Below, piece after piece: positions 54,112-62,667 of a DNA stretch of 64,000 bases; the stretch's first letter is position 1; every line of letters starts with the position of its first letter. The notes under the pieces are model-generated. The model was not told the origin of the DNA, searched no databases, and saw nothing but the letters and a program-made list of their open reading frames with translations. Location: assembly GCF_024519315.1 (NCBI RefSeq), contig NZ_JANIIC010000032.1:1-64000 (forward strand), read 5' to 3'. The translations under genes were made by a program, and so were the position numbers. The DNA is from Streptomyces malaysiensis subsp. samsunensis. GTDB taxonomy: Bacteria; Actinomycetota; Actinomycetes; Streptomycetales; Streptomycetaceae.

Positions 54112-54387
54112 TTACGGCCGCCGCATCACGGTGCTGGCTCCCTTGCCCACACGGCATGCCGGGATCTCCCCGGGCGTCCAGGAGTCACCGAGGACGTAGC
54201 ACAGCTCGGCGTGCAACTGCTCCGCCTCAACGGTGCTGAGGTGGAGCTGGCCGTCGCCCTGGTGCTCACCGTCGCGGACCACCCACAACGGCAGCGTCAC
54301 GCCTTGGCCGGGATCGCCGTTCTGTGCCACGCGCTTGCCGGGGATTCGGTCCAACCGCCAGCCGCGTGCGGGGTTGTAAGACGCCAT
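54112..54387 (-). CDS. Small XRE-associated protein (LHAELCYVLG family)
   Basis: A 91-residue protein with aromatic/basic N-terminus (ASYNPARGWRLDRIPGKRV), a beta-like middle and the conserved STVEAEQLHAELCYVLGDS helix. It is the same family as the damaged gene at 19021-19271. In both places it sits beside or opposite an XRE/DUF397 pair, suggesting a functional link. There is no known domain or signal peptide. The ATG at 54387 lies 117 bases from the divergent XRE start. Confidence 0.78.
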   Translation of the reverse strand: MASYNPARGWRLDRIPGKRVAQNGDPGQGVTLPLWVVRDGEHQGDGQLHLSTVEAEQLHAELCYVLGDSWTPGEIPACRVGKGASTVMRRP

Positions 54388-54503
54388 GTCATCCGGCCTT
54401 TCCTTACTCAGTGTTGCTGTTTGCCTCTCCAGAGTGGCCGGAAATGGCTACGGTCAACAGTGGGTGAGCGTTGCCAGCGAGGCAAGGAACACAGGGGGTC
54501 GTG

Positions 54504-55352
54504 ATGCCCGCACGCAAGAGCGTTTCCGGACGCAAGCCGTCCGCGCGGCGGCTGCTGGCCGCCGAGGTGGCGCGGCTGCGGGGTGAGTCCGGCAAGTCGT
54601 TGGGGCAGTTGGCCGACGAGACGACCTACGACCGTACGTATCTCCACAAGCTGGAGACCGGGGTGCGGATCGGGTCTCCGGAGGTCATCGCCGCGCTGGA
54701 CAAGGTCTACGGGACCGGGGAGCGGCTGGCGATGCTGTGGGAGCTGGCTCGCGAGGACGTGTTCCCCGACAAGTACAAGCGGTTCATGGAACTGGAGGCG
54801 ACTGCCACCGTCCGGTACGAGTACTCGGCCGCTACGGTGCCGGGGCTGTTGCAGACCGAGGCGTATGCCCGGGAGGTGCTGGGGGTGGCCCGGCCAGGAG
54901 ATGAACAGGAGTTGGAGGAACGCGTCGTCGCACGACTGGGTAGGCAGAGGGTGCTCCACCAGGACTCGCCACCCCACTACCGCGCTGTGCTCGATGAGGC
55001 TGTACTGCGCCGTGCCCTCAGCGAGCCGGAGGACTGGCAGCGACAGTTGGGCCATTTGCTAACGACTTCTCGGCTGGCTCATGTCACGCTTCAGGTGTTG
55101 CCCTTTTCCGCAGGGCTACATGGACTGATCGGCACGTCGCTGACCCTTCTGTGGCAGCCCGACGGTAGTGCTGTGGCCTATACGGAGGACTCACACTCGG
55201 GCGAACTGGTCGAAGAAGCAGGGGGCGTGGAACGGCTGCGACTGTCCTACGATCTGCTGCGGGACTCAGCCCTATCGCCACGGGAATCCGTGGCGTTCAT
55301 TCAGCGAGTGATGGAGGACGACGCGACATGCGAAACGCTCGACCCGAACTGA
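54504..55352 (+). CDS. XRE-family regulator with DUF5753 domain
   Basis: A 282-residue protein: N-terminal helix-turn-helix (RLLAAEVARLRGESGKSLGQ, then DETTYDRTYLHKLETG) and DUF5753 with VPGLLQTEAYAREVLGV and YRAVLDEAVLRRALS. The ATG at 54504 is preferred to an upstream in-frame start at 54471. The end overlaps the DUF397 start by 25 bases. It has no TTA codon, unlike its counterpart at 17737. It separates the restriction system from the ATPase-HNH pair. Confidence 0.9.
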   Translation: MPARKSVSGRKPSARRLLAAEVARLRGESGKSLGQLADETTYDRTYLHKLETGVRIGSPEVIAALDKVYGTGERLAMLWELAREDVFPDKYKRFMELEATATVRYEYSAATVPGLLQTEAYAREVLGVARPGDEQELEERVVARLGRQRVLHQDSPPHYRAVLDEAVLRRALSEPEDWQRQLGHLLTTSRLAHVTLQVLPFSAGLHGLIGTSLTLLWQPDGSAVAYTEDSHSGELVEEAGGVERLRLSYDLLRDSALSPRESVAFIQRVMEDDATCETLDPN

Positions 55353-55546
55353 GTGCAGCGCGGTGGCGTAAGTCCAGCTACAGCAATCCTGACGGCGGCA
55401 ACTGCGTCGAGGTGGCCGACGGCCACCCCACCCTCGTCCCCGTCCGGGACAGCAAGAACCCCCACCACCCGGCGCTCATATTCGAGGCCCCTGCCTGGGC
55501 CGCGTTCCTCGCCGAGGTGAAGGCCGGGCGCATCGGCAACCGGTGA
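55328..55546 (+). CDS. DUF397 small regulatory partner protein
   Basis: 72 residues: WRKSSYSNPDGGNCVEVADG, then VPVRDSKNPHHPALIFEAPA and AFLAEVKAGRIG, a complete DUF397. It starts inside the XRE gene's last codons and is therefore translationally coupled. Likely partner of the XRE protein, as in other Streptomyces pairs. Confidence 0.9.
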   Translation: MRNARPELSAARWRKSSYSNPDGGNCVEVADGHPTLVPVRDSKNPHHPALIFEAPAWAAFLAEVKAGRIGNR

Positions 55547-55570
55547 TCGGCCACTCGTCGGCCGATCACC
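55542..55570 (+). terminator. Terminator of the XRE/DUF397 operon
   Basis: A perfect 11-bp stem (GGTGATCGGCC and complement) whose left arm overlaps the DUF397 stop codon. Confidence 0.8.
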
Positions 55571-55677
55571 CCAGTTCACGTCACGGCTCACCCTGTCACC
55601 GCACCGTGAGAAAGTGAGCTGCCAGGTGGGGGTTGGGCGGTGGCGGCCGGGAGGCGCCGGGAGGCGAGGAGTCATAG

Positions 55678-57063
55678 GTGTACGTCACCAAGATCGGCCT
55701 TTCGAACGTCAGAGGGTTCACGGGGCCCCGCGCGGTGGATCTCACCCTCCCCGAGGGCGGTGGCTGGATCGTCATGGCGGGCCGCAACGGCTCGGGAAAG
55801 ACCACGCTGCTCAAGGCCCTGGCCGTCGCGCTCGGCGGTCCCTCGGTGGCCCGCACCCTCGTGCCGGACTTCACCGGGTGGGTATCCCAGGGGGAACGGG
55901 AGGGCTGGGCCCAGGCGTTCATCGCCCGAGACCCATCACGCGATGTGCTGCGCGGTCGGGGGCGGGCGCCGGACGGGCCGCAGGTGCTCGGGCTGACCTG
56001 GACGTTGCCACCCTCTTCGGCGCCCGACCCCACGCTGAGCCATCCGGTCCGGCCCGACCTGGCGGCCTATCAGCCGCCGTACGGCTGGCCGGGCGCGGAG
56101 CGAGGCCCCTGGTCGGAGAACCCCCAGGGGTGGTTCTGCGCGGCGTACGGCCCGTTCCGGCGCTTGATGGGGGGTGCTGGCGAAGCCCAGCGGCTCATGC
56201 TCTCCCCTGGCCCGGCGGGCCGGATGGCCTCGCTGTTCCATGAGGACGTCTCCCTCGCGGAAGGCGTTTCCTGGCTGATCAATCTGCACCTGCGGAAACT
56301 GGAGGGGCGTCAGGGAGCTGAGGAGTTGCTGGGGGTCGTCACCGATCTGCTCTCGCATGGCCTGCTGCCGGAGGAATATCGCGTCGTGCGGGTGGATTCG
56401 GAGGGACTGTGGGTGGCCCGTGCCGACGGGGAACGCCCCACACCCACCTCATCCGCACGCAGTCGGCCCTTCCCCTTGCGGGAGATGAGCGACGGCTACC
56501 GCACTGTGGCCGCTCTGGTACTGGACATCGTCCGGCAGATACAGACCGCCTACGGCACGCTGGATGCGCGCGTCACGGACGACGGGCGGCCGCAAATCCG
56601 CATGCCCGGCGTCGTCATCATCGACGAGATCGACGCACATCTGCACGTCACCTGGCAGCGCCGCATCGGTGACTGGCTGCGTGATCACTTCCCGAACGTC
56701 CAGTTCATCGTCAGCAGCCACAGTCCCTATATCTGTCAGGCCGCTGACGAAGGCGGGCTCATCCGGCTGCCCGGCCCCGATGAGGACCGGTCACCCGAGG
56801 TCGTGGACGAGGACCTGTACCACCGCGTCGTCTTCGGCAGCGGGGACGATGCCGCGATCTCAGAGCTGTTCGGGTTGGAGACGCCCTACTCCAGCAGGGC
56901 CGAGAAGCACCGCCGGCGGTTCGTCTGGTTGGAGCGGAAGCTGTACGACGGGGAGGCGAGCGATGAGGAGGTCGCCGAGTACCACGAGCTCGACGATCTG
57001 CTGACCAGCTCCGTGGAGGCGCGGGTCACCGAGGTCGCGGCGCGGTTAGGACGTGGCGAGTGA
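55678..57063 (+). CDS. AAA/ABC-type ATPase, PtuA-like (Septu defence)
   Basis: A 461-residue SMC/OLD-like ATPase. It begins YVTKIGLSNVRGFTGPRAV, with Walker A GRNGSGKT (35-42), a signature-like LREMSDGYRTVAALVLDI, Walker B VVIIDEIDAHLH and a switch HSPYIC. A charged C-terminal part follows (EKHRRRFVWLERKLYDG). GTG start with GGCGAGGAG upstream. Codon 457 is TTA (57046-57048). Its stop overlaps the start of the HNH gene. The ATPase-HNH pairing is that of PtuA-PtuB (Septu), an anti-phage system in which the ATPase senses infection and the nuclease degrades nucleic acid. Confidence 0.78.
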   Translation: MYVTKIGLSNVRGFTGPRAVDLTLPEGGGWIVMAGRNGSGKTTLLKALAVALGGPSVARTLVPDFTGWVSQGEREGWAQAFIARDPSRDVLRGRGRAPDGPQVLGLTWTLPPSSAPDPTLSHPVRPDLAAYQPPYGWPGAERGPWSENPQGWFCAAYGPFRRLMGGAGEAQRLMLSPGPAGRMASLFHEDVSLAEGVSWLINLHLRKLEGRQGAEELLGVVTDLLSHGLLPEEYRVVRVDSEGLWVARADGERPTPTSSARSRPFPLREMSDGYRTVAALVLDIVRQIQTAYGTLDARVTDDGRPQIRMPGVVIIDEIDAHLHVTWQRRIGDWLRDHFPNVQFIVSSHSPYICQAADEGGLIRLPGPDEDRSPEVVDEDLYHRVVFGSGDDAAISELFGLETPYSSRAEKHRRRFVWLERKLYDGEASDEEVAEYHELDDLLTSSVEARVTEVAARLGRGE

Positions 57064-57818
57064 TCCCGATCCAGCGGATTCCGGCGCCGGATGAGCTCAC
57101 CCAGGAGTTGGAGCAGTGCAAGAAGAAGGTCACTACGTGGGTGGCGGAGGGCAAGACCGTACGAGATGTCTGGTCCAACGGTGCCAAGGTGGCCAAGCGT
57201 CGTATACGGCAGCTGCTGGAGGAGATGGCGCCAGGCCGCAAACGGTGCATGTACTGCGAAGACAGCCTTGGCACGGACATCGACCACTTCCAGCCAATCG
57301 CTCTCGCTCCGGAGCGCGCGTTCGACTGGCTCAACCACTTGCTGGCCTGTTCGTACTGCAACAGCAATCTCAAGCGTGACGCCTACCCGCGCCACGAGGA
57401 CACCGGTGAGGCCCTGCTGCTCGACCCGACGGCCGAGGACCCGGCGGACCACCTCGCACTGCGGCTGGGTTCCTGCCGGTATGAGGCCAGCACCCGCAAG
57501 GGTGCGGAAACCGTCCGGGTCTTCGGACTGAACGACCGGCAGGAGCTGGTCGGAGGACGGACGACGACGTACAAGACCTGCCGGGGCCTACTGGCGCAGT
57601 GGCATACGTATATCCGGGAAGGTGAGGAGGCCGAGGCCGCCGACCTGGCCCAGGCGTTACGGGAGCAGCCCTTCGCCGAGGTGCTGCGCGCCATGGAGCA
57701 CCTATTGCGTGACAAACCGCACGTCGCGCGGCAGCTCTTCAGGGCACCGGTCCACGCCGCCCTGGTGGAGTGGGCACGAGCACCGGACGGCACACGGGAG
57801 TCCGCACCTCACGCATGA
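57060..57818 (+). CDS. HNH endonuclease, PtuB-like (Septu defence)
   Basis: A 252-residue protein. HNH/zinc site: C63 and C66 (RCMYCED), D75-H76 (TDIDHFQPI), then C97, C100 and N101 (LLACSYCNSNLK). The GTG at 57060 overlaps the ATPase stop by four bases. Codon 200 is TTA (57657-57659). The helical C-terminal half (AADLAQALREQPFAEVLRAM) may bind the ATPase. Followed by a perfect terminator, so the pair is a compact operon at the island's right end. Confidence 0.82.
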   Translation: MIPIQRIPAPDELTQELEQCKKKVTTWVAEGKTVRDVWSNGAKVAKRRIRQLLEEMAPGRKRCMYCEDSLGTDIDHFQPIALAPERAFDWLNHLLACSYCNSNLKRDAYPRHEDTGEALLLDPTAEDPADHLALRLGSCRYEASTRKGAETVRVFGLNDRQELVGGRTTTYKTCRGLLAQWHTYIREGEEAEAADLAQALREQPFAEVLRAMEHLLRDKPHVARQLFRAPVHAALVEWARAPDGTRESAPHA

Positions 57819-57834
57819 GGCACGAGCCATAGCC

Positions 57835-57868
57835 GAAGGGCGCCCCACCGATCGGTGGGGCGCCCTTC
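57835..57868. terminator. Terminator between the HNH gene and ahpD
   Basis: A perfect 34-base palindrome with arms GAAGGGCGCCCCACCGA, followed by TT; serves both convergent genes. Confidence 0.92.
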
Positions 57869-57898
57869 TTCCGCGAACCAACGGTGCGACCGTGCGCG

Positions 57899-58438
57899 TC
57901 AGCCGCCCGCGGCCAGGACGCCCTCGGCGTCCAGCGTGGCGCCGACCGCCTGGAGCACGGAGGCGATTTTGAAGGCTTCCTGGATCGTCTCGCGGTCCAC
58001 GCCCGCCTTGCGGAGCACCTGCTCATGCGAGTCGAGGCACATTCCGCAGCCGTTGATCGCGGACACGGCCAGCGACCACAGCTCGAAGTCGGTCTTGTCC
58101 ACGCCCGGGTTGCCGATGACGTTCATCCGCAGCCCCGCGCGCAGGTTTCCGTACTCCGGGTCGGAGAGCAGGTGCCGGGTCCGGTAGAAGACGTTGTTCA
58201 TCGCCATGATGGCGGCCGCCGACTTGGCGGCGGTGTACGCCTCCGGCGAGAGGTTGGCCTTGGCCTCCGGCTCGAGCTCGGTCAGCACCCGCGCCGAGCG
58301 CGAGGCGATCGCGCAGGCCAGCACGGTGCCCCACAGCTGCTGCTGCGGAAGGTCGGAGTTGCCGATCACCGAACCGAGGTTCAGCTTGAGGTCCTTGGCG
58401 TAGTCCGGCAGTGCGGACTTCAGATCATCGAGTGCCAT
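57899..58438 (-). CDS. ahpD: Alkyl hydroperoxidase AhpD
   Basis: A 179-residue all-helical disulfide reductase. The active-site CxxC with proton-relay His is NGCGMCLDSHEQ (C131, C134, H138). In actinobacteria AhpD reduces AhpC with lipoamide-linked electrons. It lies 11 bases downstream of ahpC on the same strand and divergent from oxyR, the classical Streptomyces arrangement. Confidence 0.95.
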   Translation of the reverse strand: MALDDLKSALPDYAKDLKLNLGSVIGNSDLPQQQLWGTVLACAIASRSARVLTELEPEAKANLSPEAYTAAKSAAAIMAMNNVFYRTRHLLSDPEYGNLRAGLRMNVIGNPGVDKTDFELWSLAVSAINGCGMCLDSHEQVLRKAGVDRETIQEAFKIASVLQAVGATLDAEGVLAAGG

Positions 58439-58449
58439 GGTGAATCAGC

Positions 58450-59004
58450 TCACTCACCGGAGAGGAGGGCCACCGGGTCGAGGGTGTCCTCGCCCTTGCT
58501 CCAGTTGCAGGGGCACAGCTCGTCGGTCTGGAGGGCGTCCAGCACCCGCAGGACCTCCTTGGGGTTACGGCCCACGGAACCGGCCGTCACCATGGTGAAC
58601 TGGATCTCGTTGTTCTGGTCCACGATGAACACCGCGCGCTGCGCGTAGCCGTCCTCGCCCTCGATGCCCAGGTCGCGCATCAGCTCGTGCTTGGGGTCGG
58701 CCAGCATCGGGAAGGGCAGGTCGCGCAGGTCCGAGTGGTCCTTGCGCCAGGCGTGGTGGACGAACTCGGAGTCGCCGGAGAAGCCCAGGATCTGGGCGTC
58801 ACGGTCGGCGAACTCGTCGTTCAGCTTGCCGAAGGCCGCGATCTCGGTCGGGCACACGAAGGTGAAGTCCTTGGGCCATGCGAAGACGACGCGCCACTTG
58901 CCCTCGTAGGTCTTGTGGTTGATCTGCTCGAACTCCTTGCCGCTCTCCAGCGACACGCAGGCGGTCAGGTCGTACTCGGGGAACTTGTCACCGACGGTGA
59001 GCAC
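58450..59004 (-). CDS. ahpC: Alkyl hydroperoxide reductase AhpC
   Basis: A 184-residue 2-Cys peroxiredoxin. The peroxidatic C51 is in FTFVCPTE; the resolving cysteine is in DELCPCNW near the end. Reduces organic and hydrogen peroxides in the cytoplasm. The GTG at 59004 is preferred to GTG 59010 because AAGGAG then lies five bases upstream instead of overlapping the start. Confidence 0.95.
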   Translation of the reverse strand: MLTVGDKFPEYDLTACVSLESGKEFEQINHKTYEGKWRVVFAWPKDFTFVCPTEIAAFGKLNDEFADRDAQILGFSGDSEFVHHAWRKDHSDLRDLPFPMLADPKHELMRDLGIEGEDGYAQRAVFIVDQNNEIQFTMVTAGSVGRNPKEVLRVLDALQTDELCPCNWSKGEDTLDPVALLSGE

Positions 59005-59142
59005 GCGCACTCCTTGCAGCTTTTGCGTAGGAAAACCCTTGACGTCCAGATTTTCCTGGGGTTGGACGGTCCTACCTTGGCACAGAGTGCATTGATCAGT
59101 GAAATAGCTACACTCGGTGGGGTTGATTGGAGGTGGCTATCA
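59005..59142. promoter_or_regulatory. Divergent ahpC-oxyR control region
   Basis: 138 bases between the divergent genes, with lower GC than the flanks. It should hold both promoters and the OxyR site. ATAGCTACACTC near 59104 partly resembles the ATAG half-site of OxyR operators, but the full dyad was not confidently placed. Confidence 0.55.
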
Positions 59143-60108
59143 GTGGCCGCATCAGCCACACCGGCGGGCAAACCGCGGCAGCCCAGCATTTCCCAGCTCA
59201 GAGGCTTCGCCGCGGTCGCCGAGCAGCTGCACTTCCGCGATGCCGCGGCCGCCATCGGGATGAGCCAGCCCGCGCTCTCGGGCGCCGTCGCGGCCCTCGA
59301 GGAGGCACTCGGTGTCCAGCTGCTCGAGCGTACGACGCGCAAGGTGCTGCTCAGCCCGGCGGGTGAACGGCTGGCGATCCGGGCACGCAGAGTGCTCGAA
59401 GCGGTCGGGGAGCTGCTGGAGGAGGCGGAGGCGGCGCGGGCGCCGTTCACCGGCGTTCTGCGGCTCGGGGTGATCCCGACCGTGGCGCCGTATCTGCTGC
59501 CGACCGTGCTGCGGCTGGTGCATGACCGCTATCCCCGGCTCGACTTCCAGGTCCATGAGGAGCAGACCGCTTCGCTGCTGGACGGGCTGGCCCACGGCCG
59601 CCTCGATCTGCTGCTGCTCGCGGTGCCGCTCGGCGCGCCCGGGGTGGTCGAAATGCCGCTGTTCGACGAGGACTTCGTCCTGGTCACACCGCGCGACCAC
59701 TGGCTGGGCGGCCGCGACGACATCCCCCGCGAGGCGCTCAAACAGCTGGATCTGCTGCTGCTCGACGAGGGCCACTGCCTGCGTGACCAGGCCCTGGACA
59801 TCTGCCGGGAGGCGGGCCGCACCGAGGGCGCCCCGATGACCACCAGCGCCGCCGGGCTCTCCACCCTGGTGCAGTTGGTCGCGGGTGGCCTCGGGGTGAC
59901 ACTGTTGCCGCGCACCGCGCTCCGGGTGGAGACCGCGCGCAACGACCACCTGGCCACCGGCGACTTCGCCGATCCGGCGCCCGCCCGGCGGATCGCCCTG
60001 GCCCGGCGGGCGGGCGCGGCGCGCACGGAGGAGTTCGAGGCGTTCGCGGAGGCGCTGCGGGAGGCGCTGCGGCCGCTGCCGGTGCGGGTGGCCGGCCGGT
60101 CCGCCTGA
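59143..60108 (+). CDS. oxyR: LysR-family peroxide sensor OxyR
   Basis: A 321-residue regulator. N-terminal helix-turn-helix (LHFRDAAAAIGMSQPALSGA) and an effector domain with redox cysteines C212 and C221 in EGHCLRDQALDIC, the same nine-residue spacing as in E. coli OxyR. Oxidation should activate ahpCD. The GTG at 59143 follows GGAGG; the long upstream frame is antisense to ahpC. The stop codon lies in the first unit of a 26-bp tandem repeat. Confidence 0.95.
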   Translation: MAASATPAGKPRQPSISQLRGFAAVAEQLHFRDAAAAIGMSQPALSGAVAALEEALGVQLLERTTRKVLLSPAGERLAIRARRVLEAVGELLEEAEAARAPFTGVLRLGVIPTVAPYLLPTVLRLVHDRYPRLDFQVHEEQTASLLDGLAHGRLDLLLLAVPLGAPGVVEMPLFDEDFVLVTPRDHWLGGRDDIPREALKQLDLLLLDEGHCLRDQALDICREAGRTEGAPMTTSAAGLSTLVQLVAGGLGVTLLPRTALRVETARNDHLATGDFADPAPARRIALARRAGAARTEEFEAFAEALREALRPLPVRVAGRSA

Positions 60109-60167
60109 ACAGATCCGTCGGTCGGTCCGCCTGAACAGGGTCGTCGGCCGGTCCGCCTGAACAAGGT
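60094..60167. repeat. 26-bp tandem repeat at the oxyR stop codon
   Basis: CGGTCCGCCTGAACA occurs at 60097, 60123 and 60149, a period of exactly 26 bases, with variable GATCCGTCGGT-like spacers. The first copy contains the last codons and stop of oxyR. Confidence 0.88.
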
Positions 60168-60191
60168 GGCCGGGCCGCCGGATCGACGCCA

Positions 60192-60227
60192 CCGGGGGCC
60201 GTTCCCATGGCTGGGAACGGCCCCCGG
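60192..60227. terminator. Terminator between oxyR and the ABC permease gene
   Basis: A perfect 16-bp stem (60192-60207 with 60212-60227) and a 4-base loop between convergent genes. Confidence 0.88.
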
Positions 60228-60255
60228 CGTGCCCTGGAGTACCAGGGCAGGGGTG

Positions 60256-62667
60256 CTACTCGGTCCGCAGACCCTCCGGTCGCATCATCCGCCACAGCGG
60301 CGGCAGGCTGACGAGGGTCACCAGCAGGATGACCCCGCCGCCGATGCCGGTCATGGTGCCGAGCCCGGACCAGTCCACGGCCAGCGGCTGGCCGACCATC
60401 TTCAGCAGCATCACCCCCAGCGCCAGCCCGCCCGCGACCGACAGCGCCAGGCCCAGTACCACCGGGACCGCCGTCTGCCACAGTACGGACCAGCTGAGCG
60501 TGGTGCGCCGGGTGCCGAAGGCCACCAGGACGGACAGCAGCCGCTTGCGCTCGCGGAGTTGCTCCAGGGTGGTCACGATCATGCTGGCCCCGATGAGCAG
60601 CAGGGTCGCGGTGGCGCCGATGAACAGGGCCTTGCGGATGGCCGAGAACTCATCCGACTGCGAGGTGCTGGAGAGCCGCATGACATCCATCGCCGGGGAG
60701 AGCGCCGCGCTGGTGTTGCGCACATACTCGGTGGCGTCCGGCACCTTCTGGTCCAGCCGGATCATGGCCACCGCCTGGGGGTCCGGCAGGTCGGCGACGT
60801 CGAAGGCGGCGGGGGTGGCGAAGATACCGGTGCGCATGCCTCCGGTCGGGTCCTGCCGGGGCTTCACCTGCGTGGCCGAGCGGGGGATGGTCCACAGCTT
60901 CTTCTCGCGCAGATCCGGAGTGCCGCCGTCGTGGTAGGCGAGGTTGACCTGGGCGCCCGGTTTGGCGAAGCCCTCCCCTTCCCCGTAGTAGCTCTGCGAA
61001 TCGACGAGGAAGACATCGCCGTTCTCGCAGCTGGTGAGGCGGATCACCTCGCGGAGCGAGGGGCAGTCGGCGACGGTGAGGGCCTCTTCCGGGACCGACG
61101 ACGGGTCCTCCTTGCTGGGGCGCACATCGGAGACGTAGTCGTCCGTGACACCGAGCAGATCGCGCACGCCCTTGGTCGCGCGGTACCGCGCGAAGGCGTC
61201 GCGGGCCTCGGCACCGTTGGCCACCGGGACGTTCGCCATCAGCTGGGCGCGGTTCGGGTCCTGGCCGGTCGACTCGGTGTTGTCGGCCTGCACGCTGGCG
61301 AACAGCATCTGGAGCGCCAGCGCCCCGGCGACGGCGACCGTGATGCCGCTGACCGCGCGCGAGGCGGTGCCGCTGCTGAGCTGGAGCCGGCGGGTGGCGA
61401 GCTGCCAGGGCACCGAGCCCCTGCCGCCGAACCGTTCCACCACGGCCTCGACGACCCAGGGCAGCAGCGCGGTGACGCCGACGAGCACCAGCACGGCGCC
61501 GGCCGCGGCCTGGTACGCCTTCATATCACCGCCGGCGCTGCCGGCCCCGAAGCCGCCCGCGAGCGGCAGCAGCATGGCCATGCCCAGGAGCGGCAGCAGC
61601 AGCCGCCACCACAGGCGCCGGCGCTTGGGCTTGGCGTTCCGGACCACGCCCAGCGGTTCGATGGCGATACCGCGCAGGGCGATCAGCGTGACCATCACGG
61701 CCGAGGCGGGCACGGCCGCCGCTATCGCCAGGGCGAGCGGGGCGGACGGCACGATGTCGGAGGCGAAGAAGCTGATGCCCCAGACGTCGACACCGCTGAC
61801 GAGCTCCCGCCCCAGCAGGAACAGCCCGCCGCCGACGGCGAGTCCGAACAGGGCGCCGAAGAGCGACTCACCGGCGGCGATCCGCCGGGTCATATGGATG
61901 TCGGCGCCGACCAGCCGCAGGGCGGCCAGCCTCCGGTCGCGCCGCTCACCGCCGAAGCGGGCGGCGGTGGCGATGAAGATGAGCACCGGCAGCAGCAGCA
62001 CCACACAGCCCACGATGATCAGCAGCAGCAGCGCCGGGTCCAGGGGCTCGCCCTTGCCCTTGTCGTCGACGCCCCAGTGGTCGATGTGGTAGCTGGAGTC
62101 GACGTGGCCGAACGCCTTCTGGGAGATCCCCGCGTAGTAGGTGAGTTCGGCCGGGCCGGCCAGGCCGCTGTCGCCGATGACCCCGATGGTGCGGTACGGG
62201 AAGCGGTCCCGGAGCAGCTTCCCCTCGTCGGAGGCGAGCAGGTCCTTCAGCGCCGGGGACACCCACATCTCACCGGTGGCCGGGATCCGGTCGATACCCG
62301 GTGGCCTGGGCGCGGTGCCCTTGCCGTCGGGGGCCATGAGGATGCCCCCGATGTCCTGGTCGCGGTAGGTGGTGCCGCCATTGGTGACGCGGAGAGTGTC
62401 GGGGCCGGGCTTCACCCCGACGCCGAAGCTGAACGCGGAGCGGGCGTCGCCCCGCTCGTTGTGCTGCTGGTACATGGTGGGGACGGAGGAGGCCAGCAGC
62501 AGCAGCGCGACCCCCAGGCCGACGCCCACCGCCGTCATGATCGTCCTGGCCCAGCTCTCCCGGCCGCCGGTGACCGCGAACCGGCCGCCCATGGCCAGAT
62601 CGGCGGCCCAGCGGGCGATGGGGACACGGGAGCGTGGCTCCTCCGCCGGGGCGTCCCGGCCGCTCAT
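60256..62667 (-). CDS. FtsX/MacB-type ABC transporter permease
   Basis: An 803-residue membrane protein with ten or so helices: one near the N-terminus (IMTAVGVGLGVALLLLASSV), a periplasm-like domain, a FtsX core of three helices (LLLIIVGCVVLLLPVLIFIA onward), then a second repeat with another large extracytoplasmic domain and a final FtsX core (LFIGATATLLLIGASMIVTT). Long duplicated FtsX permeases export lipids, peptides or drugs or act in envelope-stress sensing. Overlaps the ATPase gene (ATGA). No substrate evident. Confidence 0.9.
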   Translation of the reverse strand: MSGRDAPAEEPRSRVPIARWAADLAMGGRFAVTGGRESWARTIMTAVGVGLGVALLLLASSVPTMYQQHNERGDARSAFSFGVGVKPGPDTLRVTNGGTTYRDQDIGGILMAPDGKGTAPRPPGIDRIPATGEMWVSPALKDLLASDEGKLLRDRFPYRTIGVIGDSGLAGPAELTYYAGISQKAFGHVDSSYHIDHWGVDDKGKGEPLDPALLLLIIVGCVVLLLPVLIFIATAARFGGERRDRRLAALRLVGADIHMTRRIAAGESLFGALFGLAVGGGLFLLGRELVSGVDVWGISFFASDIVPSAPLALAIAAAVPASAVMVTLIALRGIAIEPLGVVRNAKPKRRRLWWRLLLPLLGMAMLLPLAGGFGAGSAGGDMKAYQAAAGAVLVLVGVTALLPWVVEAVVERFGGRGSVPWQLATRRLQLSSGTASRAVSGITVAVAGALALQMLFASVQADNTESTGQDPNRAQLMANVPVANGAEARDAFARYRATKGVRDLLGVTDDYVSDVRPSKEDPSSVPEEALTVADCPSLREVIRLTSCENGDVFLVDSQSYYGEGEGFAKPGAQVNLAYHDGGTPDLREKKLWTIPRSATQVKPRQDPTGGMRTGIFATPAAFDVADLPDPQAVAMIRLDQKVPDATEYVRNTSAALSPAMDVMRLSSTSQSDEFSAIRKALFIGATATLLLIGASMIVTTLEQLRERKRLLSVLVAFGTRRTTLSWSVLWQTAVPVVLGLALSVAGGLALGVMLLKMVGQPLAVDWSGLGTMTGIGGGVILLVTLVSLPPLWRMMRPEGLRTE

